Below are positions 34,954 through 46,876 of a DNA stretch of 64,000 bases, one piece after another. The translations under genes were made by a program, and so were the position numbers. Source of the DNA: Eremomyces bilateralis CBS 781.70 (lineage: Eukaryota > Ascomycota > Dothideomycetes > Eremomycetales > Eremomycetaceae). A model generated the notes under the pieces. That model had not been told where the DNA came from. It did not search any database and saw only the letters and a program-made list of their open reading frames with translations. Within the stretch, counting starts at the first letter, position 1; every line of letters begins with the position of its first letter. The stretch spans positions 1,753,911-1,817,910 of the forward strand of contig NW_022985068.1 in the NCBI RefSeq assembly GCF_010015585.1. Reading direction: 5' to 3'.

Positions 34954-36050
34954 AAGATTGCTTCTCTGGCGTACCTTCCTGGTGGGGAGATCCGTTGCTT
35001 GTCTAGATCAAAGTGTTCTGAAAGCACCAGCGAGGAATGATTGGAGAAACACTCCCTTCGGGCATTTCCCGATACACCGGGAGAATCACTTAGAGGATCC
35101 CATAGAACCACATTTTAGAAATCGGAGCGCCCAAAATCCTATTGCAATTTGTCCGCACGGGATTGAGAATGTTTTCATTTTTCAAGCACCTATACCAATG
35201 GCACGGATGTAATGCATTCACAGGATACCTTTACGGATGGGATTTGGCCTACACATGGTGTAATATGGGCAAAGGATCATGACTAGTAGTAATTATTGAG
35301 AACCACTCAACGGGACAGTTTAACAAACTCAAAACATTCTTACATAGACAATATGTTTGATGTCCATATCACTCATGCACGCTCAACTTCTGGAGAGAAG
35401 ATTGACCAGAAACAGTCCCAACATCTCTAATTGGTAAACAACAATGAGGTATCTCGTCATCCAGTTCGCTCGCTCGCCCGTCATCAGTTTATGTACATCC
35501 AACAGCATCGTCCTATATGCCAAATTGACAAGGTCCGAAGATAAAATAAAAAAAAGAAAGCCAAACAATGAAACCAATACAAAAAACGGCTCAAAATCAA
35601 CCTGGGGGGGTAGTAGTAGTCGTCGGTGAAAAGGAAAGAACTCCAATCGCTGATGCATGCTGTGATGATGTGAAAGTGGATGGGAAAATCAAACCCATCG
35701 TGTTTCACGGTTCGACGGTACTCGATGGATTGTGGGAAATGGAAATAGACATGTCGATATGAATCGATGCAACCTCGTGCACCCACCCTCGCGCAGCGTC
35801 GAACTCATCCAACGGTCGGCATTTTTGAGCAGTTGCGAAAGCAGAAGAGTTTCGTGATAGTTTGGTTTCGGTCGGGTGGTGTTCGTATCCTCCGCGACTA
35901 GACGTCGTCGACGATGACGGCGGAATGTGTTTGTCACCCGACCGGATACGACACATTCCTCATGCTCCCACACTTCCTCTCTCCTCTTCGGCCGTCAATC
36001 ATCACCTCGCATCGCGAATCTCGAAATGCCTGTAGCCGGGGATCCGTTCC
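34954..36050. other. convergent intergenic region
   Basis: Between the 3' ends of the MFS gene (+) and the coiled-coil protein gene (-). It is AT-rich with A-runs near 35540-35560. No gene supported. Confidence 0.45.
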
Positions 36051-37741
36051 CTACACGTTCTGCGGCTGCCATCCGAGGGACATCAGCAGTTTCTTCGCGT
36101 CTTTGCCGTCCATGTTGTTGACGCTCAGTCGCTGGATGGTGGCGCCGGATTTCAGGCGCGCGAGGCTCTTGCCGACTTTCCAGTACTCGGTTTCCGAGAG
36201 GATGAAGATGTAGCGGGTGTTGTCGGCGTCCTTGGTGGTGACGCGGATGATGGCGTAGGGAGGGACTTCGGCGCTCTGGATGGGGGTTAGGTCGGAACGG
36301 AGGTTAAGAGCATGGGATATGCATTGTTGACTTGTTATGGGTGGAAATGGGAGAAACTTACCTCGATGGACTTCATCGTCCACAACTTCACATCCCACTC
36401 CCGCTCCTGCACCTGCCGCACCTCATCGTCGAGAAACAGCCCCTCCAGATCCATCCGCAGCACCAACCCGTCCGTGACCGGCACCATACCCGCCTGCAGT
36501 TGCGCCTTCGGCTTGCGCGGGAACGAGTCACCGAACTGGTACACGGCCTTCAGCACGATCTTCTTCTCGTCGTTGGTCACGAACGGCCCGCTGGGTCGGG
36601 GGGGCGGCGTCGTGGCAGTGGTCTCCGAACCGAAATAGGAGGACGCGTCGGAGTAGAAGGAGGACGCGGAGGCTTGCTTGGCGGGTCGTTTGGGCTGGTC
36701 GTAGGGACGGTAGGAGTACTGATTTTCCTGGCCGGTCGGCGCGGAGGACACCTTCGAGCCGACTGGACGACCGTAGATATTCGTCCGCTCTCCGACTCCG
36801 TACACCGGTCTCGAAGCCTTCTCCCTCGCCTCCCTCTCTGCTTTCTCCTTCGCCTCTCTCTCAACCTTCGCCTTCACCTCCCGCTCCACCTTCTCCCGCG
36901 CCTCTCGCTCGATCTTCTCCCTCGCCTCCCTCGTCGCCTTCGCTCGCGCTTCCCGCTCCGCCTTCTCCTTCGCATCCTTCTCCACGCGCTCTCTCTCCTT
37001 CCGCTCCCTTTCCACGCGCTCCTTTGCCTCCTTCATCCGCGACTCCCACTTCACCTTGTCTTCGGCCAGCTTCGCCGCCTTCTCGGCGGCTTCTTTCTCG
37101 TCCCGGCGCTTCTTTTCTTCCGCTTGCGCTTTCATTTGGGCTTTGGCGCGCTCCCAGGCGGAGGGGCCGTCGTTGGCGGTGTGTCGAGGCTTGGGTTGGG
37201 GTTGTGGTTTCGGTGGCGGTGGAGAATGCGGCTCGGGATTCGGTGGAGGTGGAGGTGATGAGTGTGCGTTCGGATCAGGGCCGGTGTGTCCAGAATTCCA
37301 ACTCGGCCCAGCATTTGGGGGACCGCCCGAATCGCCCGTCGGTCCAGGCTTTGATGAAGAACCACCGCCTTCCGCGGATGTCTTCCCGAGTGCCCAGGCA
37401 CCGATCCCGACAATGCCCACGAGCATGAACACCGACATGCCGCCACCGCTTTCCGTCACCGACTTGATCCACACCCACGCGACGGGCGCGACGATGGAGC
37501 AAATGACGATGACCAGCAGCATGGAAAATGCGCCGGCTAAGAACGAGTTCCGATGCACGTACAACGAGGGCAGGTAGATGACGCCACCGCCCTTCTCCAC
37601 GATCAGAAATTGCGAGTGCTCCGGATCCAGTCCCGCCTTGTCGAATGCTGACTTGTCGAAGCCGCCGCGCGTAGTCTTCGGGTTCGAGCCATGGGGCGGC
37701 GGGGGAGGAGGCGGCGGGGCTCCTCCGTGGTTCTGTGACAT
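36051..37741 (-). CDS. two-TM protein with long charged coiled coil, function unknown
   Basis: Exons 37741-36362 and 36275-36051 (86-bp intron, GTAAGTTTC..CATCCAG) give 534 aa. Order of parts: a poly-Pro N-terminus (residues 8-16); YLPSLYVHRNSFLAGAF leading into TM1 (68-91); TM2 (100-118); a Pro/Gly-rich linker; a highly charged helix (about 200-310) built of EKAEREAREK-type heptads; and a C-terminal folded region with VYQFGDSFPRKPKAQLQAGM and YIFILSETEYWKVGKSLARL. The termini and coiled coil probably face the cytoplasm. I do not recognise a named family. The coiled-coil codon pattern produces a 308-codon antisense open frame that is a shadow. Confidence 0.85.
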
Positions 37742-39453
37742 TGGAGCTGCCGCCGGGGGGTGTGGTGCCTGCGGCGAGCGTCGTCACGGGGGATCGGGGC
37801 TCGTGGAGGCGGCGATTTATTGTCGCTTCGAGATGGAGGAGTGGCCTCTACGGGACAGGGAGGAGATAATCGGACGATGGTCGCCAGGAGGCCAAGGCAT
37901 GAGGGCGGTGGAAGAGTCGACGCCAGTTTCGGAGTGGGAGTTTGCAGGAATCAAGGAGCTGGAGGACTACTTGTTCGAGCTGTGTTGGTGGTTACGTGGT
38001 GAGGTGTGTCGTGGTCGTGTGTCCGTGATAATTCGTAAACAGTGCAGGGTGTTATGATGGTCGAGTTGTTTCGGGGGAAAGATCTCGGCGGATGCTGGAT
38101 TTCGGAATCCACGATTGAAGAAGCGATCAGATCTATTTGCATGGGACTTTTGGTAAAAAAACGGAGGGCAAAAGGAATTATTAGGAGGGGAATATCGGGA
38201 TTGGAGTTGATGCAGGATGATGTTTTTTTGGCGTTGTTGGTTGCTGGGGGTCGAAGTCGCAAGGATGAATGGACAGTTGGACACCTCTCTCCCTCAATCC
38301 CTCCTCGCACGGGCAGCACTCCAGTTGGGGCGCGTGGAGGGTTAGCGTGCCAATTTGCCGTCAATTGCTTTGCCAAATCCTGCGAATGAGCGCGAATCCC
38401 GACGAATTGCTGGACACACGGCTGGTTCGGGGGGATGGGGGAATTCGGGGCCAGCCGCTGGGCTTCCACAGTTTGGAATCCCAGGCACAAGGACTCCAGG
38501 ACTCGACCCCAACGACCCTCACGTTCATCCAACAAGATTCTCCAGATGAAGCCTCGCAGCAAGCATTGGTTGCAGTGGCACCAAACCCGTTCAACGCCCA
38601 GAGTTCGTGTAAAATTGCCGGATGTGCTGGGAATCACCAGTGTTCTCGAGTCCGGACAGGGGAGGATGGCGGCGTGGGCAGTTTCTCGAATGATGTCCTG
38701 TGCGTCCAATATCAGTCGACACTGTAGGACGGTGCGAGGATGAACTAATAAGATGAACTAATAAGTACAGAGCATCATCATGGGCAACGGGGAATTGGCT
38801 TCCTTTAAACCGTTTAACCGACACCGTCGTCACCCTTCCCAATGCTAGCGCTGCTTCAGATCATGTATCCTCCCTCTCCTGCTTTCTCCCAAACAAAAAC
38901 ATCCCCTCTTCCTCCCAACGATCAGCACCACGATCAGCACCACGATCAGCAGTCTAGCACCCTAACAACGGCCTGCACCCGATGTAAACAAAGGTGAAAG
39001 GACACGTCGACAAAGTCGCGACCGAGTAGCTGCAGTTAATGCCCTACGTGACAGCGAATAGGATGTGCCACCGGTGAAAAATCCTTTGTGGCTGGAGGGA
39101 GACTGCTGCATGCATGCTGCAACGGCCGCAGAGAAAATCGCTGATTCGTTGTCGCTGGGGGAATTTTGGAAGCGAACTGGATTATAGACGCGGGTTCACG
39201 TGGCTTGGTATTTAGTGTACTGATCGAGCTGCATGGATGATTATTTATCATGATTGATTATAAAACTGGAGATGAAGAGAGTCAACAAAAGAAGCATGCG
39301 AGACAATGATAGTTATATGAATAGGAAGTGAATGTGAGTGGGGTATGTGCCTAGAGAATGCCTCATTATAGTACATGTACGCATTCTTCTCGAGGTCAAT
39401 AGCAACCCCTATCAATATTCGTCTATTGCACATCCCAAGAAGCACTCCATCAA
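37742..39453. other. intergenic (promoter of the coiled-coil protein gene)
   Basis: 1.7 kb with no supportable gene. It holds short direct repeats: ATGAACTAATAAG twice around 38739-38766 and GATCAGCACCAC three times around 38919-38950. Overlapping frames on both strands between 37950 and 38730 have no domain or ATG context that stands out. Confidence 0.4.
38919..38950. repeat. 12-bp tandem repeat (GATCAGCACCAC)
   Basis: Three consecutive copies, the last truncated to GATCAGCA. Non-coding. Confidence 0.85.
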
Positions 39454-39951
39454 TCACTCCTCCTCCATCTCCCTACCCTCCTCCCTCTTCTCATCCGCAA
39501 GAATCACCCCTACCTCCTCCAACACCTGCACCACCCTCTCCGCCGGAATCAACTTAAACCCCGACCCATCCAGCACCCCGCGCAACACTTTCGTCTCCGC
39601 CCCGATCCTATGCTGCGCGTACTCCGTCATCAGCCGCCGCCATTGTCCGTCCGCCTCGAGTGCCCGGATCGTTGCCGCCTGTATCTGCTTCTCCTCGTCC
39701 ATCATGACCCATTGCTCGGCGCAGTAGTTGAGGATCTGCGCGACGGTTTGGGCGGTGCAAGTGATCGCTTGCTCGAAGGACGCCTTGAGCTCGCGGAGGG
39801 TCGAGAGTTCCTGTAAGTTCGAGTCCGCTTGGGCTTGTAGGCGGGCGTTCTCGGTGGTGAGTAGGATGTTGAGCCTCTGGTGCCTTTTGATTGCCTTTCG
39901 TTGCGCTTGGGAGGCACGGGGTTGGGTCGATGGTTGTCGTTTGCGAGGCAT
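39454..39951 (-). CDS. small basic/coiled-coil protein, bZIP-like but lacking the bZIP signature
   Basis: An intronless 165-codon frame from ATG 39951. The first 25 residues are strongly basic (MPRKRQPSTQPRASQAQRKA), followed directly by a leucine-containing helix (LNILLTTENARLQAQADSNL, QELSTLRELKASFEQA), then a second helical region and an acidic end. The basic-then-zipper arrangement suggests a DNA-binding dimer, but the canonical NxxAAxxCR of fungal bZIP proteins is not present. It could equally be a structural coiled-coil protein. No neighbour hints at function. Confidence 0.6.
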   Translation of the reverse strand: MPRKRQPSTQPRASQAQRKAIKRHQRLNILLTTENARLQAQADSNLQELSTLRELKASFEQAITCTAQTVAQILNYCAEQWVMMDEEKQIQAATIRALEADGQWRRLMTEYAQHRIGAETKVLRGVLDGSGFKLIPAERVVQVLEEVGVILADEKREEGREMEEE

Positions 39952-40264
39952 GTTCGGACGGGTGAAAGTCGCCGTGGATAACGATACAACCGTATAGAAT
40001 GACCCGGTGATAAGATTGACAGGGAGGGAAACGGGTGTGTAACTGTTCGGGATGGAAGTGCCAAGTGCTCTCTGATATGATGATCTTCGCGAAGAATAAG
40101 GTGCTGTGAACTCGAGCTGTCGGGGAGGATAATGTCTGGGGTGAGGTCGTTATGAGGGGATGGGTGTTGGAGGAAGCGCCATCGAATATCATTATGGAAA
40201 GGCCGAGTGGAGGCCCTGTTTGCGCAAGAGAAGTCGACAGTCATCGACACCTGATAGACGTCCA

Positions 40265-41206
40265 TCATTTCTTCTTCGACGGAACAAAATCCCCACTCTC
40301 CGTCAACTCCTGAATCCTCTCCTCATTCTTCTTCAACCGCTCGTTCTCTTCCTGCAGCAGCCTCTCCACCTCCGCCCCCGCCGTCTCGAACGACCGAATA
40401 TACTTATCCTCCATCTCCTTCGAGTACGGGTTCGACGGCGTCGACTTGTCCGCCAGCTCCGACGTCCCCAGCCCGATGACCGGCATATTCGCCACGCTCA
40501 TCTGGCCACGTCCTTTCGCCTTGCCTTTTCCCCCGCCCTTCGCCGGGTTGAGGTAGTCCCACTGCGAGTCCGACGTCAGCGCCTCCCAGAGCGGCTCGCT
40601 CGGCTCGTTGAATTCGAGGATCTCGACCGACTCGGAGACAACGCGACCGCGGGCCTTCTGCTGCGCTTTATCGGCGTCGGAGCCGTAGGGTTCGAGTTGC
40701 AGGTAGTGGAAGCGCCACTGGGCCTTCTCGCTGGTGACGGGTTGGAAATGGAGGCGGATGTCGACCTGGAAGCCGCCCCAGCCGGTTTCCGTGACTTCGA
40801 ACGGTTCCTGCTCCGCAGCTACCGGATGTTAGTCGATCAACGTGAAGGCCAGAAAGGGATATAAAGACGGACTTCGTAGCGCTGGCGTGTACGTGTGAAA
40901 CAGTTTAAACTGCACTTTCTTCAGCCAGACATTGATGTTCGGCCCGCCCTCCAAGTTCCTGACGTAGACTTTCCAGCCGGTGGTGTGGTCTTCGGGGATG
41001 CCAGGCGGCCGGTTTTCGGGGGTGAGAGGCCATGCTTCGGAGCCGATGACTTCACAACGTTAGCAGTGTTCGCAGTGGTAGTGGTATTTCAGGAGCCATA
41101 CTGAATTTCCGTGTTATTCTTTTGCCCTAGATGGTGTAAGCACATTTAAAGCCAGGACTCGGATAGGTACACATACCTTGACACGTCGATTCGGAGGGCC
41201 GGCCAT
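40265..41206 (-). CDS. yaf9: YEATS-domain protein Yaf9 (NuA4 / SWR1 subunit)
   Basis: Exons 41206-41177, 41126-41102, 41049-40873 and 40818-40265 give 261 aa. The YEATS domain occupies residues 9-150: GKRITRKFIIGSEAWPLTPE, HTTGWKVYVRNLEGGPNIN, WLKKVQFKLFHTYTPALR, then across the third intron TAEQEPFEVTETGWGGFQVD. The C-terminus has the coiled coil typical of Yaf9 (AEVERLLQEENERLKKNEER). Yaf9 reads acylated histone H3 and is shared by the NuA4 acetyltransferase and the SWR1 H2A.Z exchanger in the nucleus. Introns 1 and 2 flank a 25-bp exon; intron 3 has a GTCCGT donor and CTAAC branch. The gene is divergent from coq11, with 325 bp between start codons. Confidence 0.93.
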
Positions 41207-41531
41207 GGTGGAGTTGGGGCTGCAGGTCAATAAAGCGGCTTTCTAGTTTCTCGTGGCACAAATTTGACGATGCAGAAATGTGTTTGGGGTTAATCAGTGA
41301 GGTATTCACACCTTGCGCGGGTTGTGGAAGTTGTTCGAATGAAGAATCTAGAATCTAGAATTGTAGATGCGTAAGGTGGTTGTCAGGGTCTCGATGTGCT
41401 GGGATCTGACAATTGGTATGACGACACGAACTTAACGACGAGCTGTTGAATTGCTCCTTCAGCTTCGTCGGACGTGAAAGATGCGCAATTGCTATCACAC
41501 TTGTATAGAGTACCCTTGAGGCGATACCATC
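41207..41531. promoter_or_regulatory. bidirectional promoter yaf9 / coq11
   Basis: 325 bp between the two start codons on opposite strands, so both promoters must share this interval. No canonical TATA box is obvious near either start. It contains TCTAGAATCTAGAAT (around 41348), a short inverted/direct repeat. Confidence 0.6.
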
Positions 41532-42580
41532 ATGGCTACGGCCGCCGTGAAAAGGAAAATCGTCGTGTGCGGAGGCAATGGCTTTTTAGGCAAGTTGCAC
41601 TCCGGCTTCACCTGGTGTTTTCGAGCTAACATATGTCTAGGGACCCGTATTTGCAGAGCTGCTGCGCAACGGGGATGGGACGTGACATCGATTGGGTATA
41701 TATGCTCGTCAATTTCAAGATCAAACTGCCTCTAACATCCCACGATTAGCCGCTCGGGCGAACCCTCATGGTCGGCCGTCTCCTCCTCCTCCACCGCTCC
41801 CAAATGGTCCAAATCCGTAACCTGGACCGCCGCGAACATCCTCCAACCAGACTCCTACAAGGAGCACTTGAAAGGCGCGGATGCTGTGGTGCACTCCATG
41901 GGCATCCTGCTTGAGGCGGATTACAAGGGCGTGATCCAAGGGAAAGAGTCCCCGATCCGCGGGCTCCAGAGGGCGTTCAGCGCCACGAAGCGGGGGAGTC
42001 AGAATCCGCTGACCCGGAAGGAAGGGGAGGTGCTGAAGCCGCAGGAGGAGGATGGGCAGTTGACATATGAGCTTATGAATCGAGACTCCGGTACGTGATA
42101 ACATCCTCTCCATCCCCAAGCCTCACGGTGCTGACCAGTCCTCCCATTCCAGCAATCACCCTCGCGCGCGAAGCCCATGCCGCCAACTCCACCACCGCCT
42201 TCGTCTACATCTCCGCCACTGCCGGCGCCCCCTTCCTCCCATCCCGCTACCTCTCAACGAAACGCGACGCCGAGGCGACCATCGCCGCCGAGTTCCCGTC
42301 GATGCGCGAGATCTTCATCCGGCCGTCGTTCATGTTCGATTCGAGTCGGTCGTTCACGTTGCCGATCGCGGCGGCCGGGATGGTGGGGAGTATGGTGAAT
42401 AGCGCGATGGGGAGACGGTTGTCGTGGTTGATTGGGGCGGGGGGGGAGAAGCCGTTGAGGGTGGAAGCGGTGGGGGATGCGGTGGTGGAGGCGATTGGGG
42501 ATGAGGGGGTGAGAGGAGTGGTGGACGTGGCGGAAATTGACAGGTTGGCGACGAAGGCGTGGAGAAAGGGGATGCTATAA
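41532..42580 (+). CDS. coq11: Coq11-like atypical short-chain dehydrogenase (ubiquinone pathway)
   Basis: Exons 41532-41589, 41641-41695, 41750-42090 and 42153-42580 give 293 aa. The Rossmann start is KRKIVVCGGNGFLGTRICRA, with the GGxGFLG NAD(P)-binding motif split by intron 1. GADAVVHSMGILLEADYKGV, FVYISATAGAPFLPSRYLST and KRDAEATIAAEF..REIFIRPSFMFD follow, the pattern of the YLR290C/Coq11 family of atypical SDRs. In yeast Coq11 associates with the mitochondrial coenzyme Q synthome. Intron 1 uses a GC donor (TTAG|GCAAGT) with TAG acceptor; no GT alternative keeps the motif. The C-terminal 60 residues are Gly/Val-rich. A classical mitochondrial presequence is not obvious. Confidence 0.88.
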
Positions 42581-43266
42581 GACTAAGAGTTCGATTATAT
42601 GGCGGCGCATGGAAGCGATTACAAAGGTTACGCATCTCAACAACTATTGTCACGACTCATCTGGTCTCCCGACTCCATTCAAATGGCCTCTCATCATTGA
42701 AGACTTTCATGTATATTACAATAGAAGAAACAAAACATTCCCCATCCATATCAGCCTAGGCGTCCCTCGGTGTGAAATCCGAGAGCGTCTTTAGTGATGG
42801 TCAATAATCCTTGCTGCAGCCGCGAGTTCAGCGCTTGAACAAGCAGACACCGTAAAATCCAACGAAGCCAGACTAAAAGAAGCAAAAGGCTTCTGAAGCC
42901 AACGAACTCTGTTGACAAGGAAACGAATGATCTATGCAAAATCGAACCAGATATCAAGGAACATACCAACACCGGAAAAAGATCCCTCTATTTGGTCCAC
43001 CGGATTCGCTGCCGATGGTCTCATGAATCGTCATTTTCGATATTCGAAGAACGCTCAGTGGTACGCCGTCTCCATCTATTTAGGTTCACTCCACTGAACG
43101 GATACTCAAGTTAGAAGTTGGTTGCTGTGGAGGAAGAAGGCTAAAAAGAAGCCATCGAGAGATATGGGTATCGAGTAGAGCCAGAGTCGTAGACATCATG
43201 AAAGCAGGGATAAATCCGCAATGCCTCCTTGTGCAAGATACGATCGGGTGGCTTCAAATGACCCGT
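42581..43266. other. convergent intergenic region coq11 / och1
   Basis: 3' ends face each other; no coding signal. Frames here are short and without motifs. Confidence 0.45.
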
Positions 43267-44622
43267 TCAATATGTTTCGCCAATATGCCGCAAGTTCGCC
43301 GGCTTCCATGTCCCTGCAGCGATGGTTAGTTTGTGTTTGATATGGATCATGCAGAGAACCGCAATCGGGGCGACGCGGCTTGGTTCCAGTCCCACCGAAT
43401 ATGAAACCCAAACCCGAGAGTCGGGCACCCAATCGGTTTGCATTGCTAGATCGGCAGTGCAATGCATAGAAAGGAGGGTATAATTGGGCTAGGACCACGC
43501 AATAATCGCTCACTCACCTTCAAAGTTGTGCTTAACAAACGCCATTGGGTCGTCGTCTTCTCCCGCGCCCATCGTCTTCACGCCAGGGCTGAAGCTGGTG
43601 ATCGGTAGAACAACCACGTCGCCGACCTTCTTCGCGCTCGTGATGCCGGTAAATTGACGCCAGGTAATGTTCCCATTGCCGCTATTCATGTCAAAGTACT
43701 CCGGATCGTTGAAGAACTTGAAGATGATGTCGGTCCAAATAGCCGGTCCGGTGTATTCGACCACCGACTCATGGTCCTTAGGAAGGGTCCCCTGATCTTT
43801 TCGCTTGAGGGTCTCCTCGGTGATGTTGGTCACAATGGCTCGGAGGATGGGATGGCCCGGTTTGGCTTGGATGGTCCACTGGCAGAATTGAATTCTTCGC
43901 GAGTACCAGTCCGCCCAATCCGGGCGATCGGGATCCGCTTCAATCCCGATGACCATGCCGTAACTTGAACGGGGAACATCCGGTGGCACCCATTCGGTAG
44001 CGGACTGGAGCGCCTGCGTATCGATGTCCGAATAGATTCCCCCCCGCGCCAGCAAGATCAAGTACCGGAAAAAGTCGGCTTTGAGCACCGGGAAAGGGAG
44101 GGCTTTATACGCTTCGACCACTTCGGGCGTGGCAGAATAGAGATGCTTGATCAGTTGCACCGCAACTGAATCGGTGATGACTTCATGAACGAAGCGAGGA
44201 TGTAGCAAGGTCCACGACGCCTCTGGTTCCCGGAATGTAGGATCAAACTTGCCCGAGGCCGGCGTGTACTTCCATGTCTGCCAGATATATGCCGGGAACT
44301 TCGACTCGGGGTCATAGGGGAAGTTGTATGCGAGTTGCTCCTTGAGAGGCTTAACCCTCAGGTCTTGAAGTGAGATTTGGGTTTGCGGTTTTCGGTGTCG
44401 TCGAGAAGGGTCCTTCTGGCCTTTCGGTGAGTTTGTTGAGAGGGTGTGTTGTTCGGCCGTGTCGGGGGATGGATTATCGTTGTTTTGCAGCGGGATAACT
44501 GGTCCGGGTTTTGGAAGCATATCTGCGGTCTGGATTTGCTTTTCGGCCTGGGTATTCCGGAGGAGGTAGAAAAGGGTGAGGACCGCCGCCGCGATGATCA
44601 GCGCTCTCCGAAAGGTTAACAT
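43267..44622 (-). CDS. och1: Och1-type alpha-1,6-mannosyltransferase (GT32)
   Basis: Exon 1 (44622-43518) and a small 3' exon (43313-43267), separated by an unusually long 204-bp intron (GTGAGTG..GCTGCAG), give 383 aa. It is a type II Golgi membrane protein: short cytosolic MLTFRRA, one TM (residues 8-22), then a Pro/Ser-rich stem. The GT32 core has FPAYIWQTWKYTPASGKF, PFPVLKADFFRYLILLARGG and the DxD motif in IYSDIDTQ. Och1 adds the first alpha-1,6-mannose that starts the N-glycan outer chain in the cis-Golgi. The last exon supplies the conserved end EGTWKPANLRHIGE. The assignment as Och1 rather than a paralogue rests on motif spacing. Confidence 0.88.
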
Positions 44623-46876
44623 CGTGGCTACGGAGCTATCGAAGCAGGTTGACTACGGTGATTGAGGATTCGGAGGAGTCAAAGAAGGGATGGGGGATAT
44701 GTCTAGGTAGACTATCGTGAAGCAGCGAAGATCTCTGGAAATATCAACACCCCAACCATAGAAAGTTGATTCCGTGCGGAGTGCTGGACCCGACGCGGAT
44801 GATGAATCAATCCACGAAAGAACCCGCGAAAAAAACCACTTTTGGTTCACCGAGTCGTCCGAAGGCGCGGCACAGTCGATGACAGCCAACGAGATGGTCG
44901 TTTGCGGCGAATTCAAGGCGGGCTGAGGTAGATGTTTCACCGAATCAGGATTGGAGAACCCGCATAGCTGAACAGTGAGGGTGCAGCGTGCAGACTGGCG
45001 GTGGAATCGCGCTGTTAGGCATCCGGTGACAACATGATCGACTAGAATAAGACAGATCTCCAGTAGAATGAGAACGAGAGATGCGAGGGAAACCAAAGGG
45101 CCAGCCAATGCTTTTTGTGCGTCGAGGTCTGATCTAAATGCTTAGGACGATCAAACAGTACAGAATTGTTGAAGTGACGCCGGGAAAATGGGAGAGCGCC
45201 ACTTAGCGGGACCTAACTATCAAGGGGCTTAAAGGGCTTCCTAAGCAGTGGATACATCCAGCGATGCCTCTGCTTTGGAACCAATGGAAGGGTTCTTATC
45301 TTGGGATGTGGACCAGGATACAATCAGAACGAGTGAAGATTGACACCAGAAGGAAAGGTTGGCACCAGATGTTCCGTCCATATTGATGAAGTACTCCGTA
45401 TGGAAGGGTTTATTAGGGGATGGAACATGGCTAACTTAGACAAGGGTGAATTACGGGAATAGGACGTGTATGATGTGCTCACTTGACTACTTGTTCCCTT
45501 ACGCATGCGGCATTATGTGCAGTAAGGGGGTAACTGCGGTCGAGAGTACGCAAATGTCTCTGTACCCACCCCATTTCCGGAGGAATTATTCCTGTAACTT
45601 GTAAGTTGTAAGACGTTCCTTTGACCTTTGTCCCCTCCACGTTCCACTCTATCACCATTCACCAGCAATCCAGCATCACAGGGGAGGCGGTTCGTCACTC
45701 CCGCGGTCCCGCCTAGTCGTTTCACAAAATGCTTGATTATGTTTCAGATCTCATCCAAAATACTTCCGTAATCTACTTTCAATTTCGTACATTGCTAAAT
45801 CGCCAAACCTAAATGACCCAACCGACGGAGTACAGGTACTTGGGTTATCGTAAGGATTACGAAGTAGTCGTGGCACTCAACTGTCAGAACTCCTGCCCAC
45901 TTCGGCATCAATCGGCAAATTGAATATAATGCCTAATGTCTCGTCTGACTGATCGTTTCTCATCATCTCACACCGTGGACTAGCAACCCGCAACCATTGG
46001 CGTCCATGCAACTGCAGATTGCAGAGTCTGTGTGGTTTTGAATTCTGCAGCTAGAGCTAGATTATGGGGATATTTGTGGGTTCTTCACTCCCCCGAAACC
46101 GATCGTCATTAGAGGGATTCGGTAATCGGTTTTGCGCTCTTGGCTTCACAGCTCACGGCTCACGGCTCACGCCCACGCGATTCCCGTCATCTTATTGCAC
46201 GAATGACGTTTTTGCGCTGGCTTGACGAATCTCCGACTTTTCCTGTCCTTCAAAGGAACACGATGCGGAAACAGCCGCCCGGATGAAGCCGACATCAAGA
46301 ACCAATATGAACTGGAACAATACGAAGGGCCTTGGGAAACGGGAACCGTATCACCCAACCTCAAGTTTTCGACACGAATCCCCTTCCCTTGTTCTGCAGG
46401 GGACCGAGCAGCTTTACTAAGCTATTCACGGCGTCAAGTTACGACCCCTAGTGCCTCAAATCTCAATCCCTATCCTTGAGTCTTGAGAGTGGGGGAGGAC
46501 GGGACGTGGGATTGCACTGCTGACTGAAGTCTGAGCACACGAAGCTGTGATAACTGATATCAGAAAGCTGCCGAGTGCCCAAGGGTAATTTGGGCTTTTT
46601 CGAGCTTCGGACTTTTCTGTCTTCTAGTATTCTGTCGTATTCGCTACGCGGCGCCTTGTCTGTCCAGGATTCGTTCAGCAGATTCCCGAGTTGTTCCATG
46701 GATGAAGTACCGTACGCGATGCCGGCTTTGATATGTTTTCATAGTGGTGAAACTGCGCGAAGATGACAGTCATGGACCAATATTTGCGGTTGCCACGAAG
46801 GGATGTCGGATAACGTCTAGGCACTAAAAACCAGAATTCACTAGCGAAGCTCGAATCCTTACTGATATTTTATCGC
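44623..46876. other. gene-poor stretch upstream of och1
   Basis: The first kilobase is the promoter and leader of och1 (leftward). A long minus-strand frame at 45108-44653 has no ATG. A GCTCACG triplet repeat lies around 46151-46171. I find nothing else coding in 45.2-46.8 kb. Confidence 0.4.

Noticed and set aside
36332-37258. 308-codon plus-strand frame, Leu/Arg-rich
   Set aside because: Antisense of the KEKAEREAREK coiled coil of the 36-37.7 kb gene; composition follows from its codons.
44653-45108. 151-codon minus-strand frame with hydrophobic start
   Set aside because: Begins at TTG with no in-frame ATG and lies in the och1 leader/promoter.
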